64,000 nt of DNA from Seriola aureovittata (Eukaryota > Chordata > Actinopteri > Carangiformes > Carangidae), in the NCBI RefSeq assembly GCF_021018895.1, contig NC_079384.1:10922140-10986139 (forward strand), given 5' to 3'. Positions 1-14,292 of this stretch are shown here, piece after piece. The position numbers were made by a program, and so were the translations under genes. How positions within the stretch are numbered: the stretch's first letter is position 1; each line of letters starts with the position of its first letter. The notes below the pieces were generated by a model. It ran no database searches and had not been told where the DNA came from. It was given only the letters and a program-made list of their open reading frames with translations.

Positions 1-602
<602 letters not shown>

Positions 603-653
603 ATCTAAACTGAAATTTCTCTTTGTCAGATTCCTCTTTTTGTTGTTAATAAA
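603..653 (+). promoter_or_regulatory. rpl19: rpl19 3' UTR and poly(A) signal
   Basis: A short 3' UTR follows the TAA stop. A canonical AATAAA lies at 648-653, with TG-rich sequence (about 670-705) downstream as expected for a cleavage site. A very short 3' UTR is typical of ribosomal protein genes. The exact cleavage position is inferred. Confidence 0.85.
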
Positions 654-2725
654 TTTGGATAAAAGTGACTAAGTGCCTTGTGATTATTATTGTCTGTTTG
701 GTGTCAGCTGTGGTCCTGGTATTAAGTGACGTGACATAAGGGGATGCAAGGTAGAGTAGAGGAGCACTGTTGTGGTTGCCAATCCTGTAGTGTAGTGAAG
801 CAGTTTCACTTCAAAACAGTAATTTCTTTTGCTGACAGCCTTCAACTTTTTTTTTTAAATTTTTTTATATATATATATATAAACACAGCCCTGAGCTTTT
901 TTTTTTCTGTATGCGTTTAGTACAGAAAATTGGTTCATATGGCTAAGAAAACGCTGTCCATACTGTACTTTACTGAACTAGTGTTCTCAATAGTCCAACA
1001 GGTGGCAGTAGAGCACAAGTACCATAATCTGGTCATTACATCAGATGTCTACACTTCAGTCTTCCAGACATTTAAAACAAAAGGTTTCTACTGATTTCAT
1101 AAACGATCTAATGATTTGTTTTGTCACTCATCGCGGGGGCTTCATCAGTTTCATGAACAGCATTCAATCACAGTTGTATAACCACACCAGCAGACAGCTG
1201 TCAGACTCAAAGATACACTTTCTGGGCAATACAAAAGTAATGATGAATACTACAAGACAAAATGAAAGTAATAATTAGTGATTTATATTATGCAGTAATT
1301 AAAGTATTCTATTGGCAATTATCCAGCTTCAAGAAAACCTTAATCCTTACTATCTGAATTTATCTTGTTTTGTGTGTATAACTAGTAAGTAATAGCAACA
1401 GTTTTGCCACTCTGTCGACATGCATCATTTATAAAGCACTTTCAAAACTTCCATATATGTAAATGTGACTCCTGAGGCAAGTAGTGTGGACGTTTGCAGA
1501 TCAGGGTTCATTTATGTTGGACCTTCACTTTCTACCCATCAACCACTATTGTAATTCAACATCCACCCTTCTAAGATGGGGACAAGCTAAATTAGGGCCC
1601 TATGAATGTCCAAGGTTTGGTACCCACTCTACCAGTAGGTAACGGGGGGGGGCTGTACATGGCTGTAAACAGAGTTACAACAATGTGTCTGCACGAACTA
1701 CCCCCTATGCTTCATTAAAGAAAAGATTATCTGTCAATATTTATTAAATGTACTTTTATGGGGAGTAATTCAATAACAAAACTGAACAAAAATTGTCAGT
1801 AAAGCGTTTGATGCACCTCATGTTTCAGTGTGGACAAATGACTTCTCGTCTGTTGCAAATTTTCCCATTCTGACACACAGATGAACCCAAACAACTAAGT
1901 TAATATCTCTATTAATAAATGATTTTGATCATAAATTATTCTCTCCACTTCACATACCTGACGGCAGGTAACAAAGCCAGAGCAACCGAAACAGCTGGAT
2001 CACACCAGCCACATTAAACACCGTGCTGCTGACGCTCCAGTCATCCAGTCGTTTTCACTTCCTGCTCAGGCTTTGAAGGAGTCTTTCTTTCATGGTCCCT
2101 GGAGAAGGTGTGACAGAAGTGTTTGCAGACACATTCATCGCTAACTGGTGCAGACAGGCTGCTGTGTGTATGTGTGTGTGTCTGGATATGAGAGAAAGTT
2201 GGGGGTGGGGGTGTGGGGGGGTTCTCCACAGGTCTATGCAAAGCAGATTATATTCAGCAATTCAGATCATATGAGAATGGCACCTTTGTTTTAGTGACTT
2301 GAATTTCTTGATATCTGATGGAATAGAGGCAGATATACTGATGACATATTATAGTCTAGAAATACAAACTACACTTATATTTAAACTTTAAGACTAAGAT
2401 CTCAGGGGTTGATCCTCCTTAGTTTTCTCTACCTCTTTTAACTCTGGGTAGTATTAACGCCTGTTTGTGGATCGCTTACCATCATACATAAACAATAGGA
2501 CATTCGAGCTTTAGAAGCTGACAGTGAAGAGCCTTCATATTTAAAATCTGGGTTTCAAAGGCCTTGAGGAGCCGCGATGAAGGCTTACGCAGCATAATGC
2601 ATCTGCTTACCTTGTCATCCTGATTTCATTTTTGTTGGACAGTAGCTTCACATACTGTTACCTTACTGAAAAATGCAGTTTTACTAAATGCAATCATCAC
2701 TGCCGTGTATCTGCAGTGTGTGTGC

Positions 2726-2726
<1 letters not shown>

Positions 2727-2764
<38 letters not shown>
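2727..2764. repeat. (TA)n microsatellite
   Basis: A pure TA dinucleotide run of about 19 units, preceded by TG-rich sequence. Confidence 0.95.
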
Positions 2765-2767
<3 letters not shown>

Positions 2768-4701
2768 ACAAAACCAGCCATGTAAATCACTGTGAGATCT
2801 ACAGAAAGATGTCGTCGGGATTACTGAAGGAGAAAACAGGCTTTGTGCAGTGAGGCCATTTTGTTGCTCAGTTAATGTATTTCTTCATTACCAGGAGGCA
2901 CTCCTATTTCCTGAAGCGTGAGCCTTAATGGGATTAGATAAGGAAAGGAATATGATCTGAAATGAAGCAGCGCTCTTTATTACACTTGGCCTTCAACCCA
3001 GGCAAAAACTCCAGAGTTCAGGAGATCTTTAATAACAATTGAGAAAGAGGAGATGAAAGTAATTACAGGAAGATTATTTTTAAATATAAAAACTGTTATC
3101 TAACATCCGAAAGAATTACCCCTGCTCATGCCACTTTGATGACCTCATTTTACCGTATTAGGCTACCTCTGTTTGGGCTATGATAAACTGTTGTTCGTCC
3201 TATCACTTGCAACGTGATTTTTAATCTAAATGTTATCAGGTATGACAAGACCTTTTGGATTCACATGGGATTTAGAGGATGGGTTGATAAATGTCAAGTG
3301 AAATGTGAATGATATCCAGTTATAATTGTTAACCTGACAACAAAAAGTGACATCATTAACATCATCCTCTTCTCTGTCTTTCTTTTCCATCTATTATCAT
3401 TATTGTTTTCTTTCATTTCCTCTTTCCTCAGTGTCATTTCATTCACTTCCGTTACGTCTTTGCTTTGGTTTATAGATCAGGGGATATATAACACCATCAG
3501 AAAGCATAGGGAGGATTGGGGAGGTGTAATTCTCATGGTTGTTTCTTTTAAGTGCTGAATGAAAGAGGGATTGATAGTGCTCAGTGATAGAGATCACAGA
3601 TCAATCTGACTGACAGTGCTGTCAGATCGTATGCCCAGATAGACGCCTCAGCGCTGTCTTGAAGCCTGGTCTTGCATTTTTATACTTTTACACTTTTACA
3701 CTGCCTTTCACATAATGAACTTGGCAACCTCTAATTAACTGAACAATTTTACACTCAAGATACAATTCATTTTATAGGCTTATAATGTAGCTGAAACAGC
3801 AGCTTATATTCAAACAGTGACATAAAGATGCTTCAAGCTCCTTAATTGTGCAGTAGATCAACATTAACAAATGCGCTACAGTAAATTACTCTTTGGGCTA
3901 CAGGTGTTTTCATTTGACTTTCACAATAAACGTAGGTAATTTGAGATAATATAAAATGTGGTACTTCAAAGTACTCTGCTGGTTTGCAAGGTAAATTTTT
4001 ATACACCCTCCGTCTCTGCTTCGGGGTCTCATGTAACATTTGGATTTCACTCCAAATGGATTGTAAGAGCGGTACAAACACACAAGTTCAGGAAAGGACT
4101 GCCATAGCTTACAGTAAGTGCAGACAGAAAAACCGAGCAAATTGAATCAATACAGCTACAGTACAGGGAGCGCAGATAATGATTTATTTTTCTCACTTTC
4201 GTGCACAAGAATTGCATGAAATTAATGAATTCAGTAATTGGTAAAAAAAAAAAAAATCGAACAGTGTTTTTGTTTACAGCAATGTGCAACACTCAAGAGG
4301 GATTTAACAAAAACAAAACAAAATCAAGGAAGCAACACAACCTGATCCAGAGACGGTACTCTGGATGACATTAGTAAAATACATTTCTTGTGCTTAATCA
4401 TTGGAAGAAAAAACTATTTTGATCATTTGAAAAAGTGCAGTCATGGTAGAAATTTATCAGATTTTAAATATGATATATTATCTTGAAGGTCAGGTGGGGT
4501 CAAGGGGAAAATTTAAATAATATGGCTGCAACTCAGAGAAGTCTGTTGAGTATGGGAAGTTGGGAATATATGGTCTTTAAGATGAAAAATCTTTTAAGTT
4601 TTAAATCTAGTTACATACTTTTAGTTGTTTTATTCTTCCTCTTCACGCAGTGCAGACAGCGTCTTCACGGTGTCCCACATCAAGATAACAAGGAAGAGAA
4701 C

Positions 4702-4723
4702 TTTTTTTTTTTTTTTTTTTTTT
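4702..4723. repeat. T homopolymer, 22 bases
   Basis: An uninterrupted run of T. On the minus strand it reads as poly-A and could be the tail of a retroposed copy, but I recognise no SINE body beside it. Confidence 0.8.
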
Positions 4724-5697
4724 GGTATTTCAATCTGTCTTCCTGTTTATGCTCTGTCTTCTTAATGTCTCTTCCTCTCTCCTTCCTGTCCTCCTCTGCC
4801 CTCTTTCTCAAAAGCTTGCACTTTCCTTTGTAAGAACATCCCAGGGAAGGACAGACTTATTACCAACGCCTCCCCTGCCTTGCTGATTCCTCACTATGCT
4901 GAATATTCTGCCGTCTTCATCTTCCTGTTTGTCATAACAGAGTTGTTGACTTGAGCGGCAAGAGAAAAAAGTAGCTTCAGCTGATAGCCAGCAAAGCATC
5001 TTTAGCAAAACAGAGCAGCTCCAATTATCCTCTAATCCCTGCGCCTTGAAGGCAGAAACCCCAAAGTCTGTGACACGCTTTAAATTCAGTAGATTAGTTT
5101 TGCCTATGCTCTTCATACCAGGACAGGACATTTTAGTGGGTCCTTTGTGGGAATAGGACAGACTTGAGGAAAACAATAGACTGGTGGAATGTGAGGTGTG
5201 TCTGCATATACAGTATATCTATATATATTTATATATAGGCAGAGAAAAGAGCTGAGGCGGAGTAGTTGAAAAATTAATATCTTCAGATCCACAAATGCAC
5301 CGTGATATGAGCCGTGGGGAGAGAGAGCGTAAAGAAAACCTCTCCCTTGGATTTCAAATCCTTTTCTTAGTGACTTAATGGATTTTGAAGTACGCTTTCA
5401 AGATTTTAAAGCATGTTGGATTTGGAAACCATTTGAGGTCATAGACTGCTGAGGTTGGGGAGGTAAGGCATAAAGAGAACCTGTGGCAACACACTTTCCA
5501 ATCATGTATGCCTGAGAGGAAACACGCAACTGTCCAGCTGAGACAAGGATGCTGCAGAGAGGATCTGGTCTACAGTTATTCTGTCTTAAATGTACAAGTC
5601 AAGTCAAATGCAGTTCCTGCCGCTACCACCTATAAAGCAAGAACGCTAAATGACAGTAATCTGGTGAAATACAGCCACAGCTATTTATCTTCTGGCA

Positions 5698-5714
5698 AAT
5701 ATATATATATATAC

Positions 5715-5784
<70 letters not shown>
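5698..5784. repeat. Compound (AT)n-(AC)n-(AT)n microsatellite
   Basis: Alternating AT repeats flank a central CA block of about 25 bases. The whole stretch is about 87 bases of near-perfect purine-pyrimidine alternation. Confidence 0.95.
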
Positions 5785-5786
<2 letters not shown>

Positions 5787-8700
5787 TAAAGATAAATTCA
5801 CCTACTTAAATGTTAAATATTCTATTTTGATGATCCAACATGTTATTACTTCAGTTTGTGCCACTAAAAGCTAACTAGCCTAGTATTGCAGAGAAGCAAC
5901 CATGTCAGGTTTTCACCCTTGGGGAATTCATGTAATAATAAACTTTTAATCACATATTTGAATTAAAAATTAATTTACTAGTTCATTAGTTTAAACCTAT
6001 GGTTTGAACCTGTCCATCGGAGTCCAAAGAAGGCCGTATTTCTCTGCTGCATTTGAAGGAGCCTTTGAAATGGGACAGCTAGTCGCTCTGCTGTGACGCA
6101 ACCAGTCTTCAAAATGCAGCTACTGAAGGATGCACCCCTGAACTGGGACACAACAATGCTCATGTTGGCTTTACATCACTGTGCACAGAGGGTAGCCTGT
6201 ATTTGGTGGTGTGAATATCTAACTAGAAAGCAGTAGTAACTAGGAAACCAGCTCACTTAAGTGACAAAAAGTGTGTTTACACAACGATTAGGGACATGTA
6301 AACTCTACTTTGACTGTGTAACTAATGCAAAGTAACAGCCTGGTGTGGAGATAAATCACCGGAGGCCCCGCAGTCATTAATTAACAAGAAACAGCTCTAA
6401 AGCAAATTAACATTTTAAACCATCTTGATGAAAGCAACAGTAAAGCAGCTCGAGAGCTCTTCTTCAGCAGAGTCACATCCTCATGACCTTGTCCCTTAAT
6501 TGTTCTGCTTGACCTCACTTGATTTTCCTTTTGAGTAAAGTGGCCAACAATAACATCCAAGCTAGGCGAAGTGATGGTTGAAAGGTTAAAGATGGAAGAG
6601 TAAGGAGAGGGGAAAAGCATGTAAGTGGTCATCACTGATGAAAGGGTCCACTGGGTGAAGTGCTGTAGAGTTTAGTCCGATTGCAGTTTGGAGTTGTGGT
6701 GTGGCTGTGTGGAGTGAAAGCACTGAGAGCAGGTGAGGAGGTGGAGTGGATCTGCGAGACTGGAATTTAGTGTTGTGTTTTCGTGAGGTGTCATGGGCTT
6801 AATTCAAAGAAACATCTGTAATTACCAGTGAAACAGCCATCTGGCACCCAGGCCAACTTCCTGTGTCACCTCAAATTATTAGATTAGGGTACAGTGATGG
6901 TTTCATTACAACAAATATTGAGGTACTTTGATTCTAAAATATACATTTAACAAAGGTGAACTTACATTAGGAAATGGAAAACAGGAAACACTTCCATTCC
7001 CATAATTTCCTAAATTTTCAATTTTGCCATTCAAACGACTGGCAGTGATCTGCTTTGAACAATCGAATGAAAATAACATTCACCTAAACAATGGTGGAAA
7101 GCAGCTTTAAAGATGTCATTGTAGGATGACAAAATAGCCACTCCACCAATCAAATAATTTAAAGGGTCATTTAGTAAATTAGTGGATTATCTCTTGCAAC
7201 AAAAATGTGATTTTTGGGACTGGATCCAGGCTGTAAAAACTAATGTCCTATATATCCTCTATATTTCTCTAATAATTACAGTAATGCTGAATATAGTTCA
7301 GAACGCAGCCAATTCTGTCCACTAAAGAGCTAATTTGGCAGCAACATACACACAAATTTCCAGTGTCACATGACATCATATTATACCTGAAGTGCAAAAT
7401 GAATTGAGCTTGCCCAATAGGATTTTTCTAATATCACTTTGTTTCAATGTGTTACTTTAAATACTGGTTTTGAAAAGTTATTCAGATCCAACCATCAAAA
7501 CATTCTGAAAGTATCAAATTTATGTTTCCAGTTTACTCATGAATATATACAGTATTTTACCACATTATTAATTTGAGCTTTACTTCTGATTGAAAACTGA
7601 GAAGAATGAAGAATATTCTTGCAGGTTGTCTAATTCTGCAGCACTTTACTCAGTGTCACCATTTCCACAAATGTTTTATTATATGACTTTTTATGATAGA
7701 AGGATGAGCCTGGAAACTGTTCAGATGGTGTGAAGCTAATCCATCCTCATAAATAAAACTCTCTTGATCTCTTTTCATTGTGTGTAAGAATAAATAGTAA
7801 ATCACCCAGGGCCACCCCTAAAATACTTATTCTATAGAAGCAAAGAAGCATATGTGATTCCTCAAATCTACCATTCCCAGTGTAGCATGCTTCAAAGACA
7901 TCTTTCATGTGTCAACCCCGGGGCCTAGTTTCTCTGTCCTGTTCAACCTCTAATATCAACCCAGAGGATACCTGCTAGCTTTCTGCGATTCAGACTCAAA
8001 GCCCTGGAACTCAGAGTGCCATCTTTTACCTCTGGCCTGTGCCATGTAGTGCTCATTCCTGTCACAGAGAGTGTGTTTGTGCAAACAGCATCCTGAAAAA
8101 GCGGAGGCAGCCTCAGCGGCAGGAGATGAGACCATGCATTAAACATGCCGTCTCCGTGTACCTTCTTCATTTTTAATGGTCCAGTTGGCCAGGGCTCTGG
8201 AAGAATGTAAACATAACAGGAACTTGAGGATGGTGATGACATAAGAAGAGGTGGAGGAAGTGACACGTAACACCTCACACTTTTCAAAAGTCCAGAACTC
8301 AGGTGTGGCCATCAAAGGCTACAGCTGGAGCGTGACGTGTTGATGGTGTCTGCATTTTAATGAGTCAACCAAATAAATACTAATAATTCCTCTGGGTTGG
8401 CAATTAGCTCGCAGCTGTGATTGGCTTGAATCCATTCAAAAACTCATTAAAGTCATTCCACACTCATCATTACAACAACAATACTCACAAACCTTGTAAG
8501 TGTAAGAGTGATTAAAAACACACAAGGTGACAACAGCTATTCAGAACTAAAGCTGAACAATGCTTCACAGTTCTTTCCCTTTCATTTGAAAGACTATTAT
8601 ACATGTGGAGACTAAGCTGAAGTAAACTAATTTTATTATTAGTGATGAATCAAATAAATGACTATGTTTATGGGAAAGACGTTGCTTGAAGTGACCAACC

Positions 8701-9964
8701 AGCAGTTCCCTTCAGCTCGAGGGAGCACTTATTGTCTTAATTTCATGGCCGGTTTAGGTTCAGTCTCACTGCTCCCATCAGAGTAGTTGGTGAACACAGT
8801 GGAGCATTTAGTGGCTAAAGAAACAGTTATTTCACCCAGTGGGTTGCTGGAGACCAGACTAGAGGTAAAATGACAGTATACATTGGACTTACATCCACCC
8901 GATGGTCAGATAAAGGACCGAAATGAATGCTAATGTTGCTCACTTTCTGCTGGATGTATATGTAAGCCACTGTGTGATAACAAGATTGCAGAAGGGTAAT
9001 TTGAAGGTGTCAGTGCTCTCCCCACTGTCTCTTTGATATATTGCTGCTACACTAATGATTTGCTGCTCATATAGCATTTCATAAAACCAACTAAAGAATC
9101 CACCCGCTGGCTCTACATCCCCCCCGAGTGAAGTTTATCATCGTCACTCCCCAATCTCTGTTTTTCTGAGCTTGCTGCATACCTGCCGGGAGTGACGAGG
9201 TCACAGCCTAACCAGCACACATCAGTTCTGTACAAACCCATGTTTACATAATAAAACTGTGCCTTGTGAGCCGATTAAATGAACTGCATCCATATAATGT
9301 GTATCCCATAAAGTGAGATTTTCATATTACAAGCCATGTGTAGATTTGTGAGTAATATCCTCTCACAGGAAAAACAGAGAGTAAGAGGAAGTGAGGGACA
9401 GGAGATTATTTTTATTTGCATGTTTTTGATTCAGGGGTCTGTGAGGTGTCTTTTTCTTTTCGTCTGCCAAGCACCAGAAAGCTTTATTTTCCTCTGACAG
9501 TGCTTTCCTCTTCTTCTCCCTGCCTATAATCAAGTGCTATTTTGAGCATGGATTTTCTTCCAGAATTTGCATTGTTGCTATATTTCTGCTGCCTGTTAAC
9601 GCCCTTTGTGCTGCGATCATCACCCCTACTGTGGGTCCGTCCAGCAGCTGCTGCTCAATTCCAAACGAGTGCTAACATTATAGGACAGGAAATGAATGTG
9701 TACCAATTCACACATTTAATGAGCCATTTTATTTCATTTTCTGGCATGGGTATGATATGCTCAGGACCAGTCTCTTTGATACTCTTGGTTAAGATTTGTT
9801 GCCTCAAACTAAACGCTTCAGTGTCTTGTCATGATGTTGATGGATGTAGCGTGAAAGAAGGGTGAAAATGATTTGCTAAGGAACAGGCTATAACCCAGCT
9901 GCTGTTTGAGCCACAAAAAGAGAATTTCAGAGGATTTCAAATTCCTCTGCTCATTGTCATGAAA

Positions 9965-10000
9965 GAGAGAGAGAGAGAGAGAGCGAGAGAGAGCGAGAGC
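9965..10000. repeat. (GA)n microsatellite, slightly interrupted
   Basis: A GA repeat with two GC interruptions. Confidence 0.9.
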
Positions 10001-10584
10001 TCAGTGGCACAGGAAGTGGAGAGTGCCACGCCATCTTGAGCACCAAAGTCAGCAATTTTATAAAATGTACGGGTAGCTTGATGTACTGCCAGTTGCACAC
10101 ATTTCTGTCTCTCTCTCTGCAGAGACAAAAATCACATTTGATTCAATTTGATAACAGAACTGGGTCATGATTTGAGAAATGTTCCTCTCACCACAGCAGG
10201 GATGCACATAACACACACAGAGAGACACACAACACTCTCTTTGCCAGCTTAGTCTACGGCCTGCCAGCCAGCTCCTCCGTTGCCAATTAATTTTATTGGG
10301 AGTTAATCATATTATTTATGGTCATTAGGAAGGAGCAGTCTTTTCAGGCTCTGCACTGTCAACTCAAATAAAAGATATCAGTGTACTTGAATCTCGTGGC
10401 CATGAAGGGAGACATTTCCTATTTGGATTCTCTAGCTTATGAATTTAGGTGTGAAATTAGACATTGAATACGAGGCTCAAGTGCCGACTTTTGGCCTTAA
10501 AATGAATGCTTTTTATTAATTAGTGAGGCAAAAGTTAGTGGATGAAAAAGGGGCATTTCATGTTTCAGTTATAGTGTTTATAGC

Positions 10585-10735
10585 CATGCTAGCAGCTCTA
10601 CAGTTCTACAGTCTGCCGATCTCAGTCTCCATTGGCCGACAATTTGGGTCAATTCAAGGTTCCCATCAGCATCAGCTTTGTGGTTGTGGTAAATATCAAA
10701 TGTTAGCATGCTAATGTGCTAAACTACAATAGTCA
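10585..10735. repeat. Weak fragment of a dispersed fish repeat (TGTTAGCATGCTAATGTGCT type)
   Basis: The segment has the words GCCATGCTAGCAGCTCT and TGTTAGCATGCTAATGTGCT, which also typify the better copies near 44.4 and 48.7 kb. The family is recognised from common teleost intergenic sequence; I cannot name its class. Boundaries are approximate. Confidence 0.4.
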
Positions 10736-11063
10736 ACATTGTTTGGCTGTTGTAGTTGCTCTGTAACAGGGAAATATCCTTTATTAAACGGTAGAGGAAA
10801 AAAGCTGCCATCACTGTGAGGTCACTGTCCAGGTTCATGTCTTCAACACACTGATAAAACACGTCAACTCATGAAGAAGTGTGGTTGACAACATTACTAA
10901 TGAATCTTTAGCCAGGGCCACTGTCTGATTATGGGGTAAAAAAAAACAAACAAAAAAAAGACCCTGGAAGTGGTGAAGGACACAGAAGAAGAAGCAACTC
11001 CAGTTACTAGTCTACCGTGAGCCTTCAGTCTTCCACACCAGTCCATGTGTGTCCCATACAGTG

Positions 11064-11260
11064 GTGGGAGGTAACCAAGTACATTTACTCAAGTACTCTG
11101 TATATTTTACTAATGATACACTGTTATAAGTAAGTTCAAATTAGCTCCAGCTACAACATATTTCTACTTACTGGACATGTCAATTCCTTAATAATTGTCA
11201 AACAAGTTTGTTTTGTTGCTAATACTTTTGTACCTTAACTTAAGTAAAAATGTGATGTTT
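11064..11260. repeat. Fragment of a dispersed fish repeat (TACTCAAGTACT type)
   Basis: The words AAGTACATTTACTCAAGTAC and TTAACTTAAGTAAAA are characteristic of a very common teleost interspersed repeat. Related fragments lie near 21.1-21.7 kb and 37.3-37.6 kb. Class and boundaries are uncertain. Confidence 0.5.
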
Positions 11261-11650
11261 TTACAGAAGTTCCAGCATTTATGAGGTAAAAAACAGTTTA
11301 AGGTTTCAATTGCCTTTTGATATTTGAACACTGCAGCAAGATTTGACAAATGAAATGCTCTTTTCCTAATTGTCATGGTCTTCAGAACTAAACATTGGAC
11401 TGAGAAGGAGAAACATTATTTTTTGTCTCGCATTGAGGAAATAATCATGAGTGCAGACTTATAATAGAAGCACAGATTTAAAGCTGCAATGTACTGCCTT
11501 TACTGATAATGCCATAAGCTCTTTGCAAATCAAATCTTCATTTCATCCTTCTCAGCCTTCTTGACAGAGAAAAACCAAGGCACACAACCGAGGAACAAAG
11601 TATGAATTATTTCTGAATTACAAAGCACACAGCTTGAGAGTTCATCTGAC

Positions 11651-11656
11651 TTTATT
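11651..11656 (-). promoter_or_regulatory. stac2: Candidate stac2 poly(A) signal
   Basis: AATAAA on the minus strand, about 2.0 kb past the stac2 stop codon. GU-rich sequence (CTGTGTGCTTTGT) follows about 20 bases downstream. It is the best-placed canonical signal I see with a downstream GU element, but a nearer non-canonical site is possible. If used, the 3' UTR is about 2.0 kb (11.65-13.69 kb). Confidence 0.45.
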
Positions 11657-12856
11657 GAGAGATGTGAGGCTCACAGGGCAGTTGGCCATGCAGAGAACTA
11701 GCCTGGTCGTGTGCATTAAAGTGAGAAAGGGAATTCACCTGGGTAATACTGATCCTGAGCCAATCTTGGTTCTAGTCAGTGATGGTAATGTTTAGGATTA
11801 GCATGGTGCAGACTGATCCAAGATGGACACGTTGTAAAAGCTGCAAGACTCCTGGAAGTTGGAGTTCAAATTCAAATCTTTAGCCACACTGCAAAAGTTT
11901 ACACTAATCCGTGTGAGGCGCCGCTGGAAATAAGCAGAGTACAAAATAAAGTGAGTGACTAGAACTGTTGTGCATAGTATTTGAAAAGATTTGTGCTGAC
12001 AGGGCTTGATGTTAATTGAGCATAGAGGTGCATACATTGGTAAGTGGGACCATAAACAATAATCTCCTGTAATTTATAACTGTGAAGTTAATGCCCTTAG
12101 TTGGCTCCTGGATAGCTGCAAACCTCTTGCTCAGAGTGCTATTCAGAGCCAATATATATAGTATCTTCATAAGGCTATTTACAAATACTGTCATATTTTT
12201 ATTTACAGTTATTGCTGTAACAAAGGCAGTTTGTCACTGCTTTATGGTTTATACTGACAGCAATATATCAGATGGTGTGAGGTGATTTTGCCTTTTATCA
12301 CCTTTAATTACAGCAACAATTAACAGTCCCTAAGTGTTACTTAAAAGTAACCACATGTGCTGGGAGAAAAAGTAGCCATTCATCAAAAATTCAACACGTC
12401 TTTGACAGCTTTGTTTGACAGCCTTTCTCACTTTTTTGACAGAAAAACACTGAGTTTGGTTTTGAATTCATCATCCTGAATTGCAGTATTTCTTTGCTCT
12501 GCTCTTCCCTGGAAGAAAAAGCATGTAGATCAGACAGTCGAGACAGCACACCGTCCTCACGTTGTAGCACACAACCAGATATGACAGCGAGTATTACTGG
12601 ACATTACATACGGATAAACAACGCTGAGAGTACAATGACAGGAAGCAGATTCTAGTGATTGATTTTAGAGTTACATGGGGCGGAGTGAACTATAAAATCT
12701 GTGTGTGTTAGTGTGTGTAGAAAGGGTGTGATTGAAGGGCATACTGTGAAAGAGGCTCCCCGAGGTGCACGGAAAGCATTTGTCACATCAGAGCTGTGAA
12801 GAGCAAAAATGTACTGTAATCTAATCACTGGAGAGCAGTCTGATAAACAGAAACCC

Positions 12857-12858
<2 letters not shown>

Positions 12859-12906
<48 letters not shown>
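12859..12906. repeat. (GT)24 microsatellite
   Basis: A pure GT run. It lies within the likely stac2 3' UTR, where the minus-strand transcript would carry (CA)n. Confidence 0.95.
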
Positions 12907-12909
<3 letters not shown>

Positions 12910-13685
12910 GACTTTCATTTGACCAAAATGTAGCAGAGAAGACTTTTGGGTTTTTACATAATGTAATACCTGAATCATTTTCTAGTCAGAGCATGAGTGA
13001 ACCATATGCACATCATGAATCCATATCACAACAGCAGATGTGTGCACATCGTGAGCTGCAGCCTGCACATCCAAAACTGGATAGTCATAGTTTATATCCT
13101 CAGCTGAATCTACTAAAGAAAATCTGTGTAAGGGTTTGAAACAATCGACCAAAACATGTTGGCACAAGCAACTACGATAAACAGCTACAATCTTTCACAA
13201 TCTCTTATGTCTCTACGCAAACAATGAAATGAAGACAGTTTGCTCACAAAGTCCTTTAGGCTTGGACACGCATTGACATCATAATAAAGTAGTCCTCTCC
13301 CCTTTTTTGCAGATGGAAGGCTAATGGAGATGGCTAGTGAGGTAGCCAGACTTCCTGCGCGCTCATCCTCTGCTATATGATGCTACATTTCTGTTGTGAA
13401 TGTGTATAAAACCACACAAAGTAAAGTTGTGCTACAAGAAAAGTAGCTCTAAAGAACTCTAAAGAAGCCGCCCCCTCCTTTAAGTCTTAACCTTTAAAAT
13501 CCTCTCCAGTAAAAAGCAAAGTTGTGGATCATCGTCCACTCAAGCTGCTACTTCACTGCCAGATTTTGGAGGGGTTGGGGTGGGTGGTTGGCGGTCAGTG
13601 AGGTGTTGGGTAAACACTCCTGAGTATTCCTCCGTCATAGTGAACTTCTCTATCAAACTGAGGGTCAAGGGGAAGTGAGCCGCCA

Positions 13686-13999
13686 TCATATTTCTAGCAG
13701 ACACTTCACAGGGACCAAGCCTCTCTTCTTCCCGCTAGTCAGCCGGAGGAAACCGTCAATCTCCTCGTTCTTCCCCACACAGATCTGCAGAGGGGGAGTC
13801 AACAGTGGGTGAGGGAAAGGTGGGGTGGGGTGGGGGGAGGAGGAGTGAAGAATATTGAGCAGGAGGAGGTGCAAGTGACATTCAGTGATGTGATACAGTT
13901 TGTGGACTGAGGCTAAAAGTGAGCTGAATTGGAAGCCATAACATGTTGTCCTCTGTAATCTCAGCAGTTTTCTGCATGAATTTGCATACATTTTAAAAT

Positions 14000-14065
<66 letters not shown>

Positions 14066-14241
14066 GTGTGAATTTTAATGCGTGTTCACCTGTGCCTCTT
14101 TTACAGTCATCTGGCCTTTGTCTCGGTTACCGTGGAAACCAGTGGTGACCTTCCACACCCGCTCGCCAGGGCGGACCCGCTGCACAAAGTTGGCTGGGAA
14201 AAATCCTACCTTGTCTTTGCTTTTTCCCTGGTTAACACACA

Positions 14242-14292
<51 letters not shown>

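Larger units (their letters stand above)
654..11640. other. Intergenic spacer between convergent rpl19 and stac2
   Basis: About 11 kb of AT-rich DNA without recognisable coding exons. The open frames here are short, lack codon bias and often run through microsatellites. It holds a TA repeat near 2.73 kb, a T run at 4702-4723, a compound AT/CA repeat at 5.7 kb, a GA repeat at 9.97 kb and weak fragments of dispersed fish repeats near 10.6 and 11.07 kb. No RNA gene was recognised by eye. Undetected enhancers or non-coding RNAs cannot be excluded. Confidence 0.6.

Noticed and set aside
4483..4833. A plus-strand 116-codon open frame
   Set aside because: It runs through a 22-base T homopolymer (poly-Phe) and matches nothing known.
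9542..9865. A plus-strand 107-codon open frame with a hydrophobic start
   Set aside because: It has no recognisable family, no supporting splice or promoter signals, and a codon composition like the surrounding AT-rich spacer.
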